Positions 45,077 to 53,565 are shown, counted from the stretch's first letter. The stretch: DNA of 64,000 bases from Sphingomonas sp. SUN019 (GCF_024758705.1 NZ_CP096971.1:496001-560000), one strand, 5' to 3'. Made by a program: numbers and translations. The notes: a model not told the origin generated them from the sequence alone.

Positions 45077-45383
45077 TATTTTTTAGCAAAATCAATCATT
45101 TAGAGCCGCTCGCCGGGTGCCTTCCTCTTATGGCACCTTGCAAGGTAGCGTTCTAGGTAGCGCCGAGTATGCGACAGTCCGAAACAATTTGGCGCTAAAT
45201 GAGATTCGCCTCCGCCTAGCGAGCCTGACCCACCGTCGGAACCTGACTGGAACTACGGGGAAGTTGACCGACCGCGTGCGGGTGCTCAATGCTGAACGGG
45301 ATACATCGTTCAGCTAGCCTCAAAGCCTGAAAGACCCAATGGTAGTTATGAGTCGCGCCGCCTTCGCTTTCCACTCCATACGC
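45077..45383. other. Gap after tRNA-Lys without a convincing gene
   Basis: The first bases (TATTTTTTAGCAAAATC) are AT-rich and may terminate the tRNA transcript. A 66-codon plus frame at 45117-45317 has no recognisable domain; it could be a recombinase remnant but nothing supports that. No repeat of the tRNA 3' end was found. Confidence 0.4.
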
Positions 45384-45536
45384 TCATTGTCTAATTGTGT
45401 CGGGTGCCAGGCTTTCTGAGATGCCGCTGCCGACAGGATAGTCGTCTTCGTGGTCGGCATGTGGCGCCGCATGATAAATCTTCGCGGGCGACCCCTCTTC
45501 AAGGTTACTGAGCCTTACTGCATGCCGCTCAAGCAT
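45384..45536 (-). CDS. Possible 50-residue protein coupled to the PAS-LuxR gene
   Basis: The frame MLERHAVRLSNLEEGSPAKI, then YHAAPHADHEDDYPVGSG, then ISESLAPDTIRQ is acidic and His-rich. Its ATG (45536-45534) shares a base with the TGA of the regulator gene (TGATG), the layout of translationally coupled genes. The codon choice is plausible but no homologue is recognised. It could be a small partner of the regulator or chance. Confidence 0.4.
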   Translation of the reverse strand: MLERHAVRLSNLEEGSPAKIYHAAPHADHEDDYPVGSGISESLAPDTIRQ

Positions 45537-47002
45537 CAGCCTGCCTTCCCAATCCCCCGCTCCCGCCCCCACACGACTGCGCCGCTGCGGCGGTTGACGC
45601 CGATCTTGGCGTAGAGACGCGCGACATGGTTGCGTACCGTGTTGCGCGAGAGCGCCAATCGCTCGGCGATCGCGTTGTCGTCCAGATCGTCGCAGATGAA
45701 CTCGAGGATTTCGCGCTCGCGCGAGCTTAGGGCGGCCGTCGGGGCCTGCGTCTCGGGGCGACGCAGCGTCGCCAATTTGTCGAGGATCGAGTGACTGAGC
45801 CAGTTGGTGTCCTTCATTACCTCCTCGATCGCGGCAGCAAGCTCACGCTCGGTCTGCTTACGCTCGGTCACGTTGTGGAACACCCAGAGCACGCACGCCG
45901 CGCCGTCCATGCTGATCGTCTCCGCCGATACGAGGCAATCGATCGGAGCGCCGTTTGCGGACTGAAGGACGGCATCGTCATTGCGGACGCTGCTGTGTTC
46001 GGCCAATCGGCGCTCGAGCGCCGCGCGATGCTCAGCCTGCGTCCATAGCTGCAAATCGTCAGTCGTTCGCCCGATCGCGGCGGCGCTGCCATGTTCCGTC
46101 AGCTCGCGGAATGCCGCATTGACGCTCGATATCCTATGATCGACCTCACGCGTCACCATCATGGCGACCGGTGCCATCTCGAACACCGCCTGTAAGTGAT
46201 GTTCGCTCGCGGAAAGCGCACGTTCGGCCTGCCGCCGCGGTTCGAGATCAGCGAAGGTTAACAGGAGCGCGTCCTCATCGGTCACGTCGATCGGCTGGCC
46301 AGCGAACAGCACTAGGCGCCGCGATCCGTCCGCAATGAGTAGGTCGGCCTCGCTCTGAGTGACGACCGCGCCGTCCTCGATTTGCCGTCGCACTGCAACT
46401 GGTTCGGTAAGTCCATCGAGTAGATCGAGCCCGAACAGCGATTTGCCGACGAGCTGCTCGGGCGCAAACCCGGTCAACGCCTCGAACCCGGGATTGACCT
46501 GGACAATCCGCTGATCGCTCAGCCGCACGACGATCGCCGGGGCGGGATTAGCATTGAACATCGCAGCAAAGCGCGCTTCGGCATCGAACCGCTCGGACAC
46601 ATCGCTGATCACCAGCGCAAGGAAATCGGCCTCACCGCCATCGACGTTCGTAACGACGTCGCGCACCTGATGCACCCAACGGACCTCATCGTCGCCCGCC
46701 GGTGCGACTTCGACGATCAGGTCGGGAAAACTTTCTCCTGCGAGCAGCCGGAACAGCGGATACTCGCGATGCCGCATCGGCCGGTTCTCGCGGGTGCGCA
46801 GCGCGAAGCGCTGTGCATACTCCTCTGCTGTTCTCCCCAGATCCTCGATCGTGCGCGCGCCGTGCATACCCAGCGCCGCGTCGTTCGCGCTCAAAATAAC
46901 GCCAGTCGTGTCGATCAATATCACTCCGTCGAGCAGTTGCGCCATCAATTGCTCGAGATGACGGAGCGTGATCTGATGGTCGGCGATTGCAGCGTTCGAC
47001 AT
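45536..47002 (-). CDS. Multi-PAS LuxR-type regulator
   Basis: This 488-residue protein has three PAS modules (about residues 10-135 with DGVILIDTTGVILSANDAAL, 140-255 with NPAPAIVVRLSDQRIVQVNP, 265-385 with MAPVAMMVTREVDHRISSVN). A C-terminal LuxR helix-turn-helix follows (LSSREREILEFICDDLDDNA, then IAERLALSRNTVRNHVARLY). No kinase or receiver domain is present, so it probably senses a ligand, redox or light signal directly and controls transcription. ATG 47002 follows GAAGGGC. It is divergent from the two stress-protein genes, a likely target. Confidence 0.85.
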   Translation of the reverse strand: MSNAAIADHQITLRHLEQLMAQLLDGVILIDTTGVILSANDAALGMHGARTIEDLGRTAEEYAQRFALRTRENRPMRHREYPLFRLLAGESFPDLIVEVAPAGDDEVRWVHQVRDVVTNVDGGEADFLALVISDVSERFDAEARFAAMFNANPAPAIVVRLSDQRIVQVNPGFEALTGFAPEQLVGKSLFGLDLLDGLTEPVAVRRQIEDGAVVTQSEADLLIADGSRRLVLFAGQPIDVTDEDALLLTFADLEPRRQAERALSASEHHLQAVFEMAPVAMMVTREVDHRISSVNAAFRELTEHGSAAAIGRTTDDLQLWTQAEHRAALERRLAEHSSVRNDDAVLQSANGAPIDCLVSAETISMDGAACVLWVFHNVTERKQTERELAAAIEEVMKDTNWLSHSILDKLATLRRPETQAPTAALSSREREILEFICDDLDDNAIAERLALSRNTVRNHVARLYAKIGVNRRSGAVVWGRERGIGKAG

Positions 47003-47160
47003 GCCCTTCAAGCGCGCGAAAGCGCCGACTGTTCCGCGGATCAGTACCAATCAACTTGGTACGTCTGCACCAATCGTCGCTGGACGATGGTCGCGTTGAT
47101 CTGAACATTCGCATTCCGCCAGCGGTTTAACCTTCACGCAATCAAGCGAAGGGAATTATC

Positions 47161-47430
47161 ATGGGCCTCATCGTCCTTCTTATCGTCGGCGGGCTGATCG
47201 GCTGGGTCGCCAGCATGATCATGCGCACCGATGGCCAGCAAGGCATCCTGCTGAACGTCGTTGTCGGCATCGTTGGCGCGTTGCTCGCCGGGTTCATCGT
47301 GACCCCGCTCATTGGCGGCGCGCCGATCACCAGCGGAGTGATCTCAATTCAGTCGATCCTCGTATCGTTGCTAGGGGCGGTCGTGCTGCTCGCAATCATC
47401 AACTTCTTTCGCCGCGGTTCGCTGCGTTGA
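47161..47430 (+). CDS. GlsB/YeaQ/YmgE-family membrane stress protein
   Basis: This 89-residue protein has three hydrophobic segments and Gly-rich turns: GLIVLLIVGGLIGWVASMIM, then VVVGIVGALLAGFIVTPLIG, then ILVSLLGAVVLLAIINFF. This is the transglycosylase-associated/GlsB family, induced in general envelope or acid stress in many bacteria. RBS AAGGGAATTATC precedes the ATG. It is cotranscribed with the next gene (17-bp gap). Confidence 0.9.
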   Translation: MGLIVLLIVGGLIGWVASMIMRTDGQQGILLNVVVGIVGALLAGFIVTPLIGGAPITSGVISIQSILVSLLGAVVLLAIINFFRRGSLR

Positions 47431-47447
47431 TCTCTGGAGAATATCCA

Positions 47448-47978
47448 ATGACCACCAATCTAGCTTCGGCCGTTTTTGACACCCCCGAAGAAGCAAATCG
47501 CGCCATCGCGGATCTTCGCCAGGCGGGCGTGCCCGATCGCGCTTTGTCCATCGTGACCACGAACGACGGCGTGACCAGCACTGCAGACGGCGTTGGTGAC
47601 GTTACCGACGACGGCCATGGCAGCGTCATGCGCGGCATCCTGGGCGGCGGCGCGCTTGGCGCCGGGCTTGGTGTCGCAGCCCTCGCCATTCCTGGCGTCG
47701 GACCGTTGATCGCCGCCGGCGCGATTGCCGCGACGGCAGTCCCCGGCGCAATGGCAATCGGCGCGGCCGCCGGCGCTGCGGCTGGAACGCTCAACGAGAC
47801 GCTGACCAAGCACGGCGTCGATGAGCAGGATGCCGGGTATTACGGCGATCACCTTGGTCGAGGAGGCGTGCTGGTCTCGGTCGAAGCGAGTGCCGATACG
47901 GTCCCGGCCGAAACCGTGACCGACATCCTGTACCGTCACGGGGGCCACAGTTCGCGCCGCTCGCGATTCACCACCTGA
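47448..47978 (+). CDS. General-stress-protein-like glycine-zipper protein
   Basis: This 176-residue protein has an N-terminal 17M/YflT-like fold (ASAVFDTPEEANRAIADLRQ, then AGVPDRALSIVTTNDG). A central Gly/Ala-rich segment could span the membrane (GGGALGAGLGVAALAIPGVG, then AAAGAAAGTLNETL), followed by a C-terminal regulatory-like region (YYGDHLGRGGVLVSVEA). ATG 47448 follows CTGGAGAATATCC. Function is probably stress-related by family; details unknown. Confidence 0.78.
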   Translation: MTTNLASAVFDTPEEANRAIADLRQAGVPDRALSIVTTNDGVTSTADGVGDVTDDGHGSVMRGILGGGALGAGLGVAALAIPGVGPLIAAGAIAATAVPGAMAIGAAAGAAAGTLNETLTKHGVDEQDAGYYGDHLGRGGVLVSVEASADTVPAETVTDILYRHGGHSSRRSRFTT

Positions 47979-48282
47979 GAGCTTCAGTTAAGTAGCGTGG
48001 CGTAGCGTATGGTGATGGATCGGATCGGCAGCCTTGCCGACCGGTCCATTGCTGTGCAGGCGACGGTCGCAAGCTCATCTCGGTCGGACTTTTATGTTTC
48101 CAGGCGCCCCGTTGCTCTCGCTACGTATCTGATACAGGCTGAGGGACGTACGCCGGAGCACGAGCCCTTATTCTGGCCCCCAGCGTTTCAGTCACGTCAG
48201 AGGTTGCCATGCGCGTTTGGCGCACCACCTGAACTTTGCCGGATCGGATAAGTTGGACGGACTAGTTCGTTTTGGAGTGGCA
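47979..48282. other. Gap of about 300 bp without a supported gene
   Basis: An 80-codon plus frame (48009-48251) shows no domain and weak codon bias. No terminator or repeat was recognised; the lipoprotein ribosome site lies at its right end. Confidence 0.4.
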
Positions 48283-49320
48283 ATGAATCGGTCAACGATT
48301 GCGTGGAACATCTCGACATGGTCTCTCCTGATTGCGCTTGCGGTTGGCGCATGCGGCAAGTTCAAGGAAACCGAGCCTGCCGAGCCGGCACAAACTCGCG
48401 CTGAGGCAAAGCGGCATAAGGATGCCTGCGCATCGAGCACAGCCTATGATCGCATGAAGCGCGTCGTTTTCGATCAGACGCGCGCGCAAAGCAGCCATCG
48501 AACCAACCTAAACACGCTCGAAGCCTTTTCGTTCGTAAGGATGGAAGCGCCCATCGTAAAAGACTGGGATCCGACCCTCGACCTCACACGCTGCAAGGGG
48601 CGTCTTATTCTTGACGCTCCTCCCGGTTCCGGACAGGCGCTCGGTGGCGAGCGCCGCCTGACGGCGGACATCGAGTACACAGCCCAAGGCGCGGCAGACG
48701 CGAGCGGCCTCGTCTACGTCATGACGGGCGAAGAGGCGATCGTCAGCAAACTTGCTGCGTTCAACCTGTCTGACGCGACATACCGCCCGCGCCCCGCGGT
48801 CGATACGACATCCCCAAAGACCTCGCTCGCAGCATCCGATACCGGACCGTCAGAGGTCTCTCCTCGAGTTCCATTCTCAGAAATTGGCGGCCCACGCACA
48901 AATCGCGAGGCGGAGGAGGTAGTACTCTCGGCGCTTTCCCCTCAGACGAGAGTACCGGACCCGCGGAAGGTCGCGAACGCAACTGAGCCTCAGGCCGTCG
49001 CCGCGTCAGTGGGTGAGGATACGGTACGGACCTTTTATAATGCTCTCGGCACTGGCTGAGGCGACGTGGCATCGGCGCAGATCATCCCGGAAGAAAGGTC
49101 CAGCCGCACCTAATCTGCCGACGCAATCACCCGCTTCTACGGACGGTTGCCCGACCCGTTGCGACTGACAAGTATCACACCCGCTGGGCGTGGAAGCTAT
49201 CGAGTAACGTATCGCTACGCAGCCCCTGGAATGCGCTGCAATGGTAGAGCCCTCGTCCAGCTTACTTCCGGGGGACCGCGGCCTCTCATTAGGTCAATTA
49301 CTGCCCCGAACGGCTGCTAG
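48283..49320 (+). pseudogene. Lipoprotein gene interrupted by two in-frame stops
   Basis: ATG 48283 (after GGAGTGGCA) starts a lipoprotein signal (LLIALAVGAC, lipid-modified Cys near residue 24). A conserved middle region follows (RMEAPIVKDWDPTLDLTRCK, then GRLILDAPPGSGQALGGERR and YVMTGEEAIVSKLAAF). The frame stops at TGA 49057-49059, but the same frame continues as GDVASAQIIPEERSSRT, a TAA at about 49111, and then SADAITRFYGRLPDPLRLTS, ITPAGRGSYRVTYRYAAPGM, RCNGRALVQLTSGG and RSITAPNGC to TAG 49318. The continuation is clearly coding-like, so the gene carries two nonsense mutations. Product function unknown. Confidence 0.7.
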
Positions 49321-49517
49321 AACCAAAGATCAACCATTCGTCGCGGCGAGCGTTCAGGCGGGTACTGCTGATAGCCACGGTCTGAACTCAATAGGGCCCG
49401 GCAATCTAGCAAGGGTGACCCAGGAGAAGACGTTTACGCTATCCTATCGGCTTCCCCATTTTGGTCACTCGTTCATGCGGTTTGTTGATGCCACAGCCGC
49501 TCCTCCCGGCCTGACCG

Positions 49518-49838
49518 TTAGGCACCGACGCGGGCGATGCGCATGCGAACGCAAACGTTATCGCCGGGCGCGATACCGGCCTGCACCCGCACCGCAGCCC
49601 TCAGCGGTAGCAGATGGCCGCCGTCCTTCGGGAAAAGCGAGGTTTCGAACGATGCGCTGGCGATACTGGCCGTGACCGGAACGCAGCCCCAGCCGTAGCT
49701 CGCCTCACGCGCGGCATAGCTTACCTCACCGAGATGCTCGGAAGGTATGGCGACGAAGTAGAAGGGAGCGGGCCCACGCCACTCGATTACCGCCGCCTCG
49801 AACACGATGTCTAGGAGAGGAGCGGCTCCGGCATGCAT
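49518..49838 (-). CDS. DUF1905-domain protein
   Basis: This protein of about 106 residues reads IVFEAAVIEWRGPAPFYFVA, then IPSEHLGEVSYAAREASYGW, then ASFETSLFPKDGGHLLPLRA and APGDNVCVRMRIARVG. The order FxAxVxxWxGxAPxxFVxxP, GWGxVxV, TSLFPxxGxxLLPxxxxVR, GDxVxVxxxI fits DUF1905 (AbrB-like barrel of unknown function). ATG 49838 is the nearest start upstream of the domain; the ribosome site is weak. Short inverted words CCGTTAGGC (49517) and GCCTAACGG (49907) bracket it. Confidence 0.72.
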   Translation of the reverse strand: MHAGAAPLLDIVFEAAVIEWRGPAPFYFVAIPSEHLGEVSYAAREASYGWGCVPVTASIASASFETSLFPKDGGHLLPLRAAVRVQAGIAPGDNVCVRMRIARVGA

Positions 49839-49930
49839 GTGGCAATGATCATCTGAGCGGTGCAATGAAGCAAGCGTTGCGGACGGGGCGGGTGCCGGTC
49901 GTTGCCTAACGGGCGGAAGCTGGCGGTTGC

Positions 49931-50005
49931 GACCCAATTGCAGACACTCAGCTAGGCCCGAAAGCATTTCCCCAAACCGGCCGCCCGTTCATCTGGACTT
50001 ACAGC
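49931..50005. repeat. Dispersed 84-bp repeat, diverged copy f
   Basis: GACCCAATTGCAGACACTCA (49931-49950), CCCCAAACC (49970) and CGTTCAT (49986) occur in the same order and nearly the same spacing as in the copies at 51011 and 61066. It lies about 120 bp upstream of the secreted amidohydrolase, so that gene is flanked by copies f and g in the same orientation. Confidence 0.55.
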
Positions 50006-50126
50006 CGGCTCAGGCATTCCACCCAGGCGGGTGGAGCGGGCGCAAAACGCGTTTACACCGGCCTCCCGCCTCGTAGGCTGACGGCGACGGCAACGACGGC
50101 GTCACAACCAACGGCTTGGAGGCGGC

Positions 50127-51011
50127 ATGAAGTTCAGATCGATCCTCGCCACGGCGCTTCTGCTCGTCACGCCGGCAGCGCAAGCGCAGGTGTTCGACAA
50201 CCACGTCCATCTCTGGAACGGCGAGCAGTCGCTGCGCGAGTACGAGGAGCAGATTAAGGCGGACTGCAAGACAGTGACCGGTTTCGGCGGAATGTGGTTT
50301 GGTGGGCCCAATCAGGCGCTGGCGGGACAGCCAGTTCGCATCCGCGCCAGCAACGACGCGCTACTGGCACTAGCCGCCAGACACTCAGAAATGCTCCCTA
50401 TCGCGACTGTCCATCCCTATGACGGTGCGGCAGCTCTCGCCGAGCTGCAGCGCGTCGCCGGTCTTGGCATCAGGGTGATCAAAATCCATCCCCATACTCA
50501 GCTATTCGATGCGGCCGATCCGCGTGTGCTGGCACTAGTCCGGCGCGCCGGGGAACTGAGCGTCATCGTAATGATGGACAACGCCAACATTCTGCCCGGC
50601 GACAGCGAGAAACTGTTCAACCTCGCACTGCGGGCACCCAAGACCAAATTCCTGTTCGCTCACCTTGGCGGTATGAATTTCCGCTTCTGGAACGTGCTGA
50701 AGCTCGCGCGAACGGCCGAGGGTTTGTTCGGCGACAACATCTATTTCGACATTTCGGCGACCGTGACCTTAGCCGCCGGCTCTCCAATCGCCGACGAGTT
50801 TGTCTGGACCATTCGCAACGTCGGCATCGACCATGTCTTGCTCGGGTCCGACTATCCTCAGTTCTCGCTGGCACGGACGCTGAACGCGCTCGACCGGCTC
50901 CATTTGACGGCGGCGGAGAAGGCGGCGATCACGCACGGAAACGCACAGACGCTGCTCAATCTAAAGCACTCATTTTTCAATCACGGCGGTGATTGGCAAT
51001 CACGAATTTGA
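50127..51011 (+). CDS. Secreted amidohydrolase-2 family protein
   Basis: This 294-residue protein has a signal peptide (MKFRSILATALLLVTPAAQA). It has the metal-binding HxH at His26 and His28 (DNHVHLW), the mid-barrel strands IKIHPHTQLFD and FLFAHLGGMN, and the late catalytic aspartate in LLGSDYPQF. This is the Amidohydro_2 fold (uronate, salicylate or organophosphate-type TIM-barrel hydrolases and decarboxylases); the substrate is not evident. The RBS-like GGAGGCGGC precedes ATG 50127. The stop codon lies at the start of repeat copy g. Confidence 0.85.
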   Translation: MKFRSILATALLLVTPAAQAQVFDNHVHLWNGEQSLREYEEQIKADCKTVTGFGGMWFGGPNQALAGQPVRIRASNDALLALAARHSEMLPIATVHPYDGAAALAELQRVAGLGIRVIKIHPHTQLFDAADPRVLALVRRAGELSVIVMMDNANILPGDSEKLFNLALRAPKTKFLFAHLGGMNFRFWNVLKLARTAEGLFGDNIYFDISATVTLAAGSPIADEFVWTIRNVGIDHVLLGSDYPQFSLARTLNALDRLHLTAAEKAAITHGNAQTLLNLKHSFFNHGGDWQSRI

Positions 51012-51094
51012 CCCAATCTCAGACGTTCAGGCGGGCTCAGCCTCTTCCCCAAACCTGACCTTCGTTCATGGCGGAGGCCCACGGCAGCTATGCG
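51011..51094. repeat. Dispersed 84-bp repeat, copy g
   Basis: Contains ACCCAATCTCAGACGTTCAG (51011-51030) and, after 24 bases, CCTGACCTTCGTTCATGGCG and the following ACGGCAGCTATGCG to 51094. An inverted copy at 61066-61149 has the same total and spacer length; the larger 41-bp block (51054-51094) differs at one position and the 24-bp block at two. Confidence 0.85.
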
Positions 51095-51322
51095 GGCCGG
51101 TGCGGCCATAAGGGCACGATCGACCGGGAGACACTGGAACGCTATTTCTTCGTAATGCGCTGGGACAAGATGATAATCTACCTCCTCGGCCATCTGCGAT
51201 GTGTGCGCTGCAGGGCAAGGTCATACAGGTACGCGTTGTCTTTCGATCTGCCGAAATTGCCGAACCGGGGGCCGAAAACGGAAGACGACTGGCGGCGGTT
51301 GGTGAGGCGGATGCGCGGGTAA
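51068..51322 (+). CDS. Possible small zinc-ribbon-like protein
   Basis: The 84-codon frame starts with an ATG inside repeat copy g. It encodes YAGRCGHKGTIDRETLERYF, then LLGHLRCVRCRARSYRYALS, then KTEDDWRRLVRRMRG. CGH with a later CVRC suggests a zinc ribbon, and the end is Arg-rich. The C-terminal words DDWRR and MRRMRG recur as a fragment at 52969-53008. The true start may be downstream of the repeat. It could be real or a hybrid created by the repeat. Confidence 0.42.
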   Translation: MAEAHGSYAGRCGHKGTIDRETLERYFFVMRWDKMIIYLLGHLRCVRCRARSYRYALSFDLPKLPNRGPKTEDDWRRLVRRMRG

Positions 51323-51500
51323 TCGCGGCGATCCCGGTTGCAGGTGCCGCCAGTTGCGCTCGCGGTGCGATGGTCCCGATCGAGCTGTGGCAGCGGATCA
51401 TCCAGTTGCCGCCATCTTCGCAGACTTAGCGTCAACAAGGATGAGCGCGCTGCTCGCGGTTCCGCTTGCTACCGAGAGCCGATAGGCGCACGCGCCCGAG

Positions 51501-52316
51501 ATGCAGAGAAACAGCTCGATTGACGCGGCCCGCGGCGTCGCGGCGGTTGCTGTGCTTCTATTCCATGCGAACTATCTCTCTATCGGTTGGATCGGCGTTC
51601 CGATTTTCTTCGCGCTGTCCGGGTATCTCATCACCCGACAAATGCGGGACGGTATGCGACCGATTACATTTTGGCAGCGGCGCGCCGTACGCTTGATCCC
51701 GCCCTTCTACATCTACCTCGTCGCGAACCTCATCATCGCGGAAGCTCAAGGGCGCGATATGGCGGGTTACCCCTGGCACTTCCTCGGCGGATCTGACGTG
51801 CTAATAGCTTTTGGCGGAGCCTCTGGGCATGGCCATGTCGGCCACCTGTGGTCGATTGCGGTAGAGTTTCAAGCGTATGCCGTTTGGCCCGCTATTATGG
51901 CGGCGGGTCGGTTCAGACGTTTGATCCTCTTCGCGATGGCTGTCGGTTTCTTCACGGTGTGGGCCGCGGTAGGTCATCCCGCGGTAATGGTTGGAACGGC
52001 GGCATTCTTCGCGCTCGGCGCACTCGTCGCGCTTCAAGGGTACGAGCCGCCGCACATACGGGTTTCGCGAGCGTTGGTCGCGTTGGGGCGCGCTAGTTAC
52101 AGCATCTACCTTTGGCAGATGATCTGTGTCGGGGGTGCGATGCGGTTGGGCTACCCGATCGTCGGCGTGGCGGCCAGCATTGCGGTCGGCTTAATGTCCG
52201 CGCGGTGGCTTGAGGACTGGAGATGGCTGCTTAAGCTGCTCAACCAATCAACGCGTCGGAGGAACCGTCTGAAGATTATTAGCTCGGGCGGCGTCTCAAT
52301 TGAGGTTACTACCTGA
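51501..52316 (+). CDS. Acyltransferase-3 family membrane protein (short)
   Basis: This 271-residue integral membrane protein has the acyltransferase-3 signatures SIDAARGVAAVAVLLFHANY with His22, IGVPIFFALSGYLITRQM, the basic RRAVRLIPPFYIYL and HLWSIAVEFQAYAVWP. Such proteins acetylate or acylate exopolysaccharide, LPS or peptidoglycan sugars. It is shorter than the usual 340-400 residues, so some transmembrane helices appear missing, probably near the middle. ATG 51501 has CCCGAG upstream only. No glycan cluster is nearby. Confidence 0.82.
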   Translation: MQRNSSIDAARGVAAVAVLLFHANYLSIGWIGVPIFFALSGYLITRQMRDGMRPITFWQRRAVRLIPPFYIYLVANLIIAEAQGRDMAGYPWHFLGGSDVLIAFGGASGHGHVGHLWSIAVEFQAYAVWPAIMAAGRFRRLILFAMAVGFFTVWAAVGHPAVMVGTAAFFALGALVALQGYEPPHIRVSRALVALGRASYSIYLWQMICVGGAMRLGYPIVGVAASIAVGLMSARWLEDWRWLLKLLNQSTRRRNRLKIISSGGVSIEVTT

Positions 52317-52527
52317 CAGATGCACCGCCGCGCCTCCTAGAATTTTGCAGGAGGGCGGCGTGGTCGATTTTGACGCCGCTTGCGTTTTTGGCGATACCAA
52401 ACGGCTAACCCCATCCCCACGCTGACCAATAGCACGACGATCAAACTGTACGCGAAAAGCAAACGAGTAGGCATTGCCGCAAAGCGAACTGCCACTTACC
52501 GATGTTCCAAGCCCGGGGCCGTACGAG

Positions 52528-52770
52528 CTATCGCGCGCTTGGCAGATCGACGCGCCGAGAGCCACGACGCGTGACGATCTGTCCTGCCGTCGCGACCGCG
52601 ACACGCGCAAGCCGCGCCGACATCTCAGCCGCCGCTTCAGGTGTTAGAGACATTGTCACGCCGCCAAGACCATCAACGTGAGGGTCTCCACCTTCAGCCT
52701 CGACGACCAAAGGCTGGTTGTATGCCTGCGCTATCGCTCTAATCCTCAGGTCATCAACTACGAAAGGCAC
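52528..52770 (-). CDS. Small conserved hypothetical protein
   Basis: This is an 80-residue protein: PFVVDDLRIRAIAQAYNQPL, then VVEAEGGDPHVDGLGGVTMS, then LTPEAAAEMSARLARVAVAT. The regular alternation and the GGVTMSLTPEAA turn look coding, and similar proteins occur in sphingomonads to my knowledge. Function unknown. The last 18 residues may be extra. Confidence 0.55.
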   Translation of the reverse strand: MPFVVDDLRIRAIAQAYNQPLVVEAEGGDPHVDGLGGVTMSLTPEAAAEMSARLARVAVATAGQIVTRRGSRRVDLPSAR

Positions 52771-52968
52771 AAGATGATGCGAGATTGTGGCTCAATCGGT
52801 ACAACATAAACCGAGCGTCTGGAGCTGTCGTGCGCTGCGACCATTAAAGCTGTTCCAGCGATGCACTTAGGCCCGTCGCGGCTCCCCCCTGCGGCGGCCT
52901 TGCATTTTTAGAATGCGCCGAATTTTGGATAGCGGCGATCGTCATACCGCATGGTTGCCGCGATCGAG

Positions 52969-53008
52969 GTACGACTGGCGACGGTGAATGAGGCGGATGC
53001 GCGGGTGA
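52969..53008 (+). pseudogene. Fragment matching the end of the zinc-ribbon-like gene
   Basis: In one frame this reads YDWRR, a stop, then MRRMRG and a stop. The gene at 51068-51322 ends DDWRRLVRRMRG. The DNA shares GCGGATGCGCGGGT and most flanking bases. It is interpreted as a leftover of a partial duplication. The surrounding gap 52771-53049 holds nothing else recognised. Confidence 0.4.
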
Positions 53009-53049
53009 CACGGGAGCGGCCTTCCCCGGGAACGGCCGCCCCCGGTCGA

Positions 53050-53565
53050 TCAGGCCGTGACCGCTTCGGCCTTCGGGTTGACCTTCGCCTTCGCCATCGC
53101 GGTCAGCTTGTCATCGGTCGCATATTCCTCGTCGAGCGTCTCTTGAAGGAGCTTTGCGATGTCCGGGCGGCCCAATTGCCCGGCCCATGTGACCAGCGTG
53201 CCATAGCGCGTGATTTCGTAATGCTCGACCGCTTGGGCTGAAGCGATCAGCGCGGCATCAAGCACTGCCTTGTCGGAGATGTCGCCAGCAACTTCGTTGG
53301 CTTCCTTAATGATGCCGTCGATCGCCGGACACGTGACTGCCTTCGGCTTCTCCCCGAGCAGATCAAACACGCGATCCAGCCGCTCGATCTGACCTTCGGT
53401 TTCTTTCAGATGGGTTTGGAAGCCCTGCTTCAGGCCCGCATCGGTAGCCTTGTGGACCATCTTCGGCAGCGCCTTCGTGATTTGGTGCTCGGCGTAGTAC
53501 ACGTCCTGCAACTGGTGAAGGAACAGGTCGTCGAACGTGGCGATGTCTTTCGTGAACAAGCCCAT
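53050..53565 (-). CDS. DUF892 (YciE/YciF ferritin-like) stress protein
   Basis: This 171-residue helical protein has the DUF892 order TFDDLFLHQLQDVYYAEHQI, KALPKMVHKATDAGLKQGFQ, HLKETEGQIERLDRVFDLLG, then CPAIDGIIKEANEV and AVEHYEITRYGTLVTWAGQL. Glu and His residues in these helices form a di-iron-like site in family members. It is induced by osmotic or general stress in enterics. ATG 53565 follows TGGAGGAAGCATT. It stands alone. Confidence 0.9.
   Translation of the reverse strand: MGLFTKDIATFDDLFLHQLQDVYYAEHQITKALPKMVHKATDAGLKQGFQTHLKETEGQIERLDRVFDLLGEKPKAVTCPAIDGIIKEANEVAGDISDKAVLDAALIASAQAVEHYEITRYGTLVTWAGQLGRPDIAKLLQETLDEEYATDDKLTAMAKAKVNPKAEAVTA

Noticed and set aside
45117..45317. 66-codon plus frame after tRNA-Lys, considered as an integrase remnant
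   Set aside because: It contains no catalytic motif of tyrosine or serine recombinases, and the codon composition is not convincing.
49517..49915. CCGTTAGGC and GCCTAACGG around the DUF1905 gene, resembling integron attC core words
   Set aside because: The words are about 390 bp apart with a gene between them. Neither side shows a complete 55-140 bp attC with both core words, and no integron integrase is in the window. Chance or a different repeat family is more likely.
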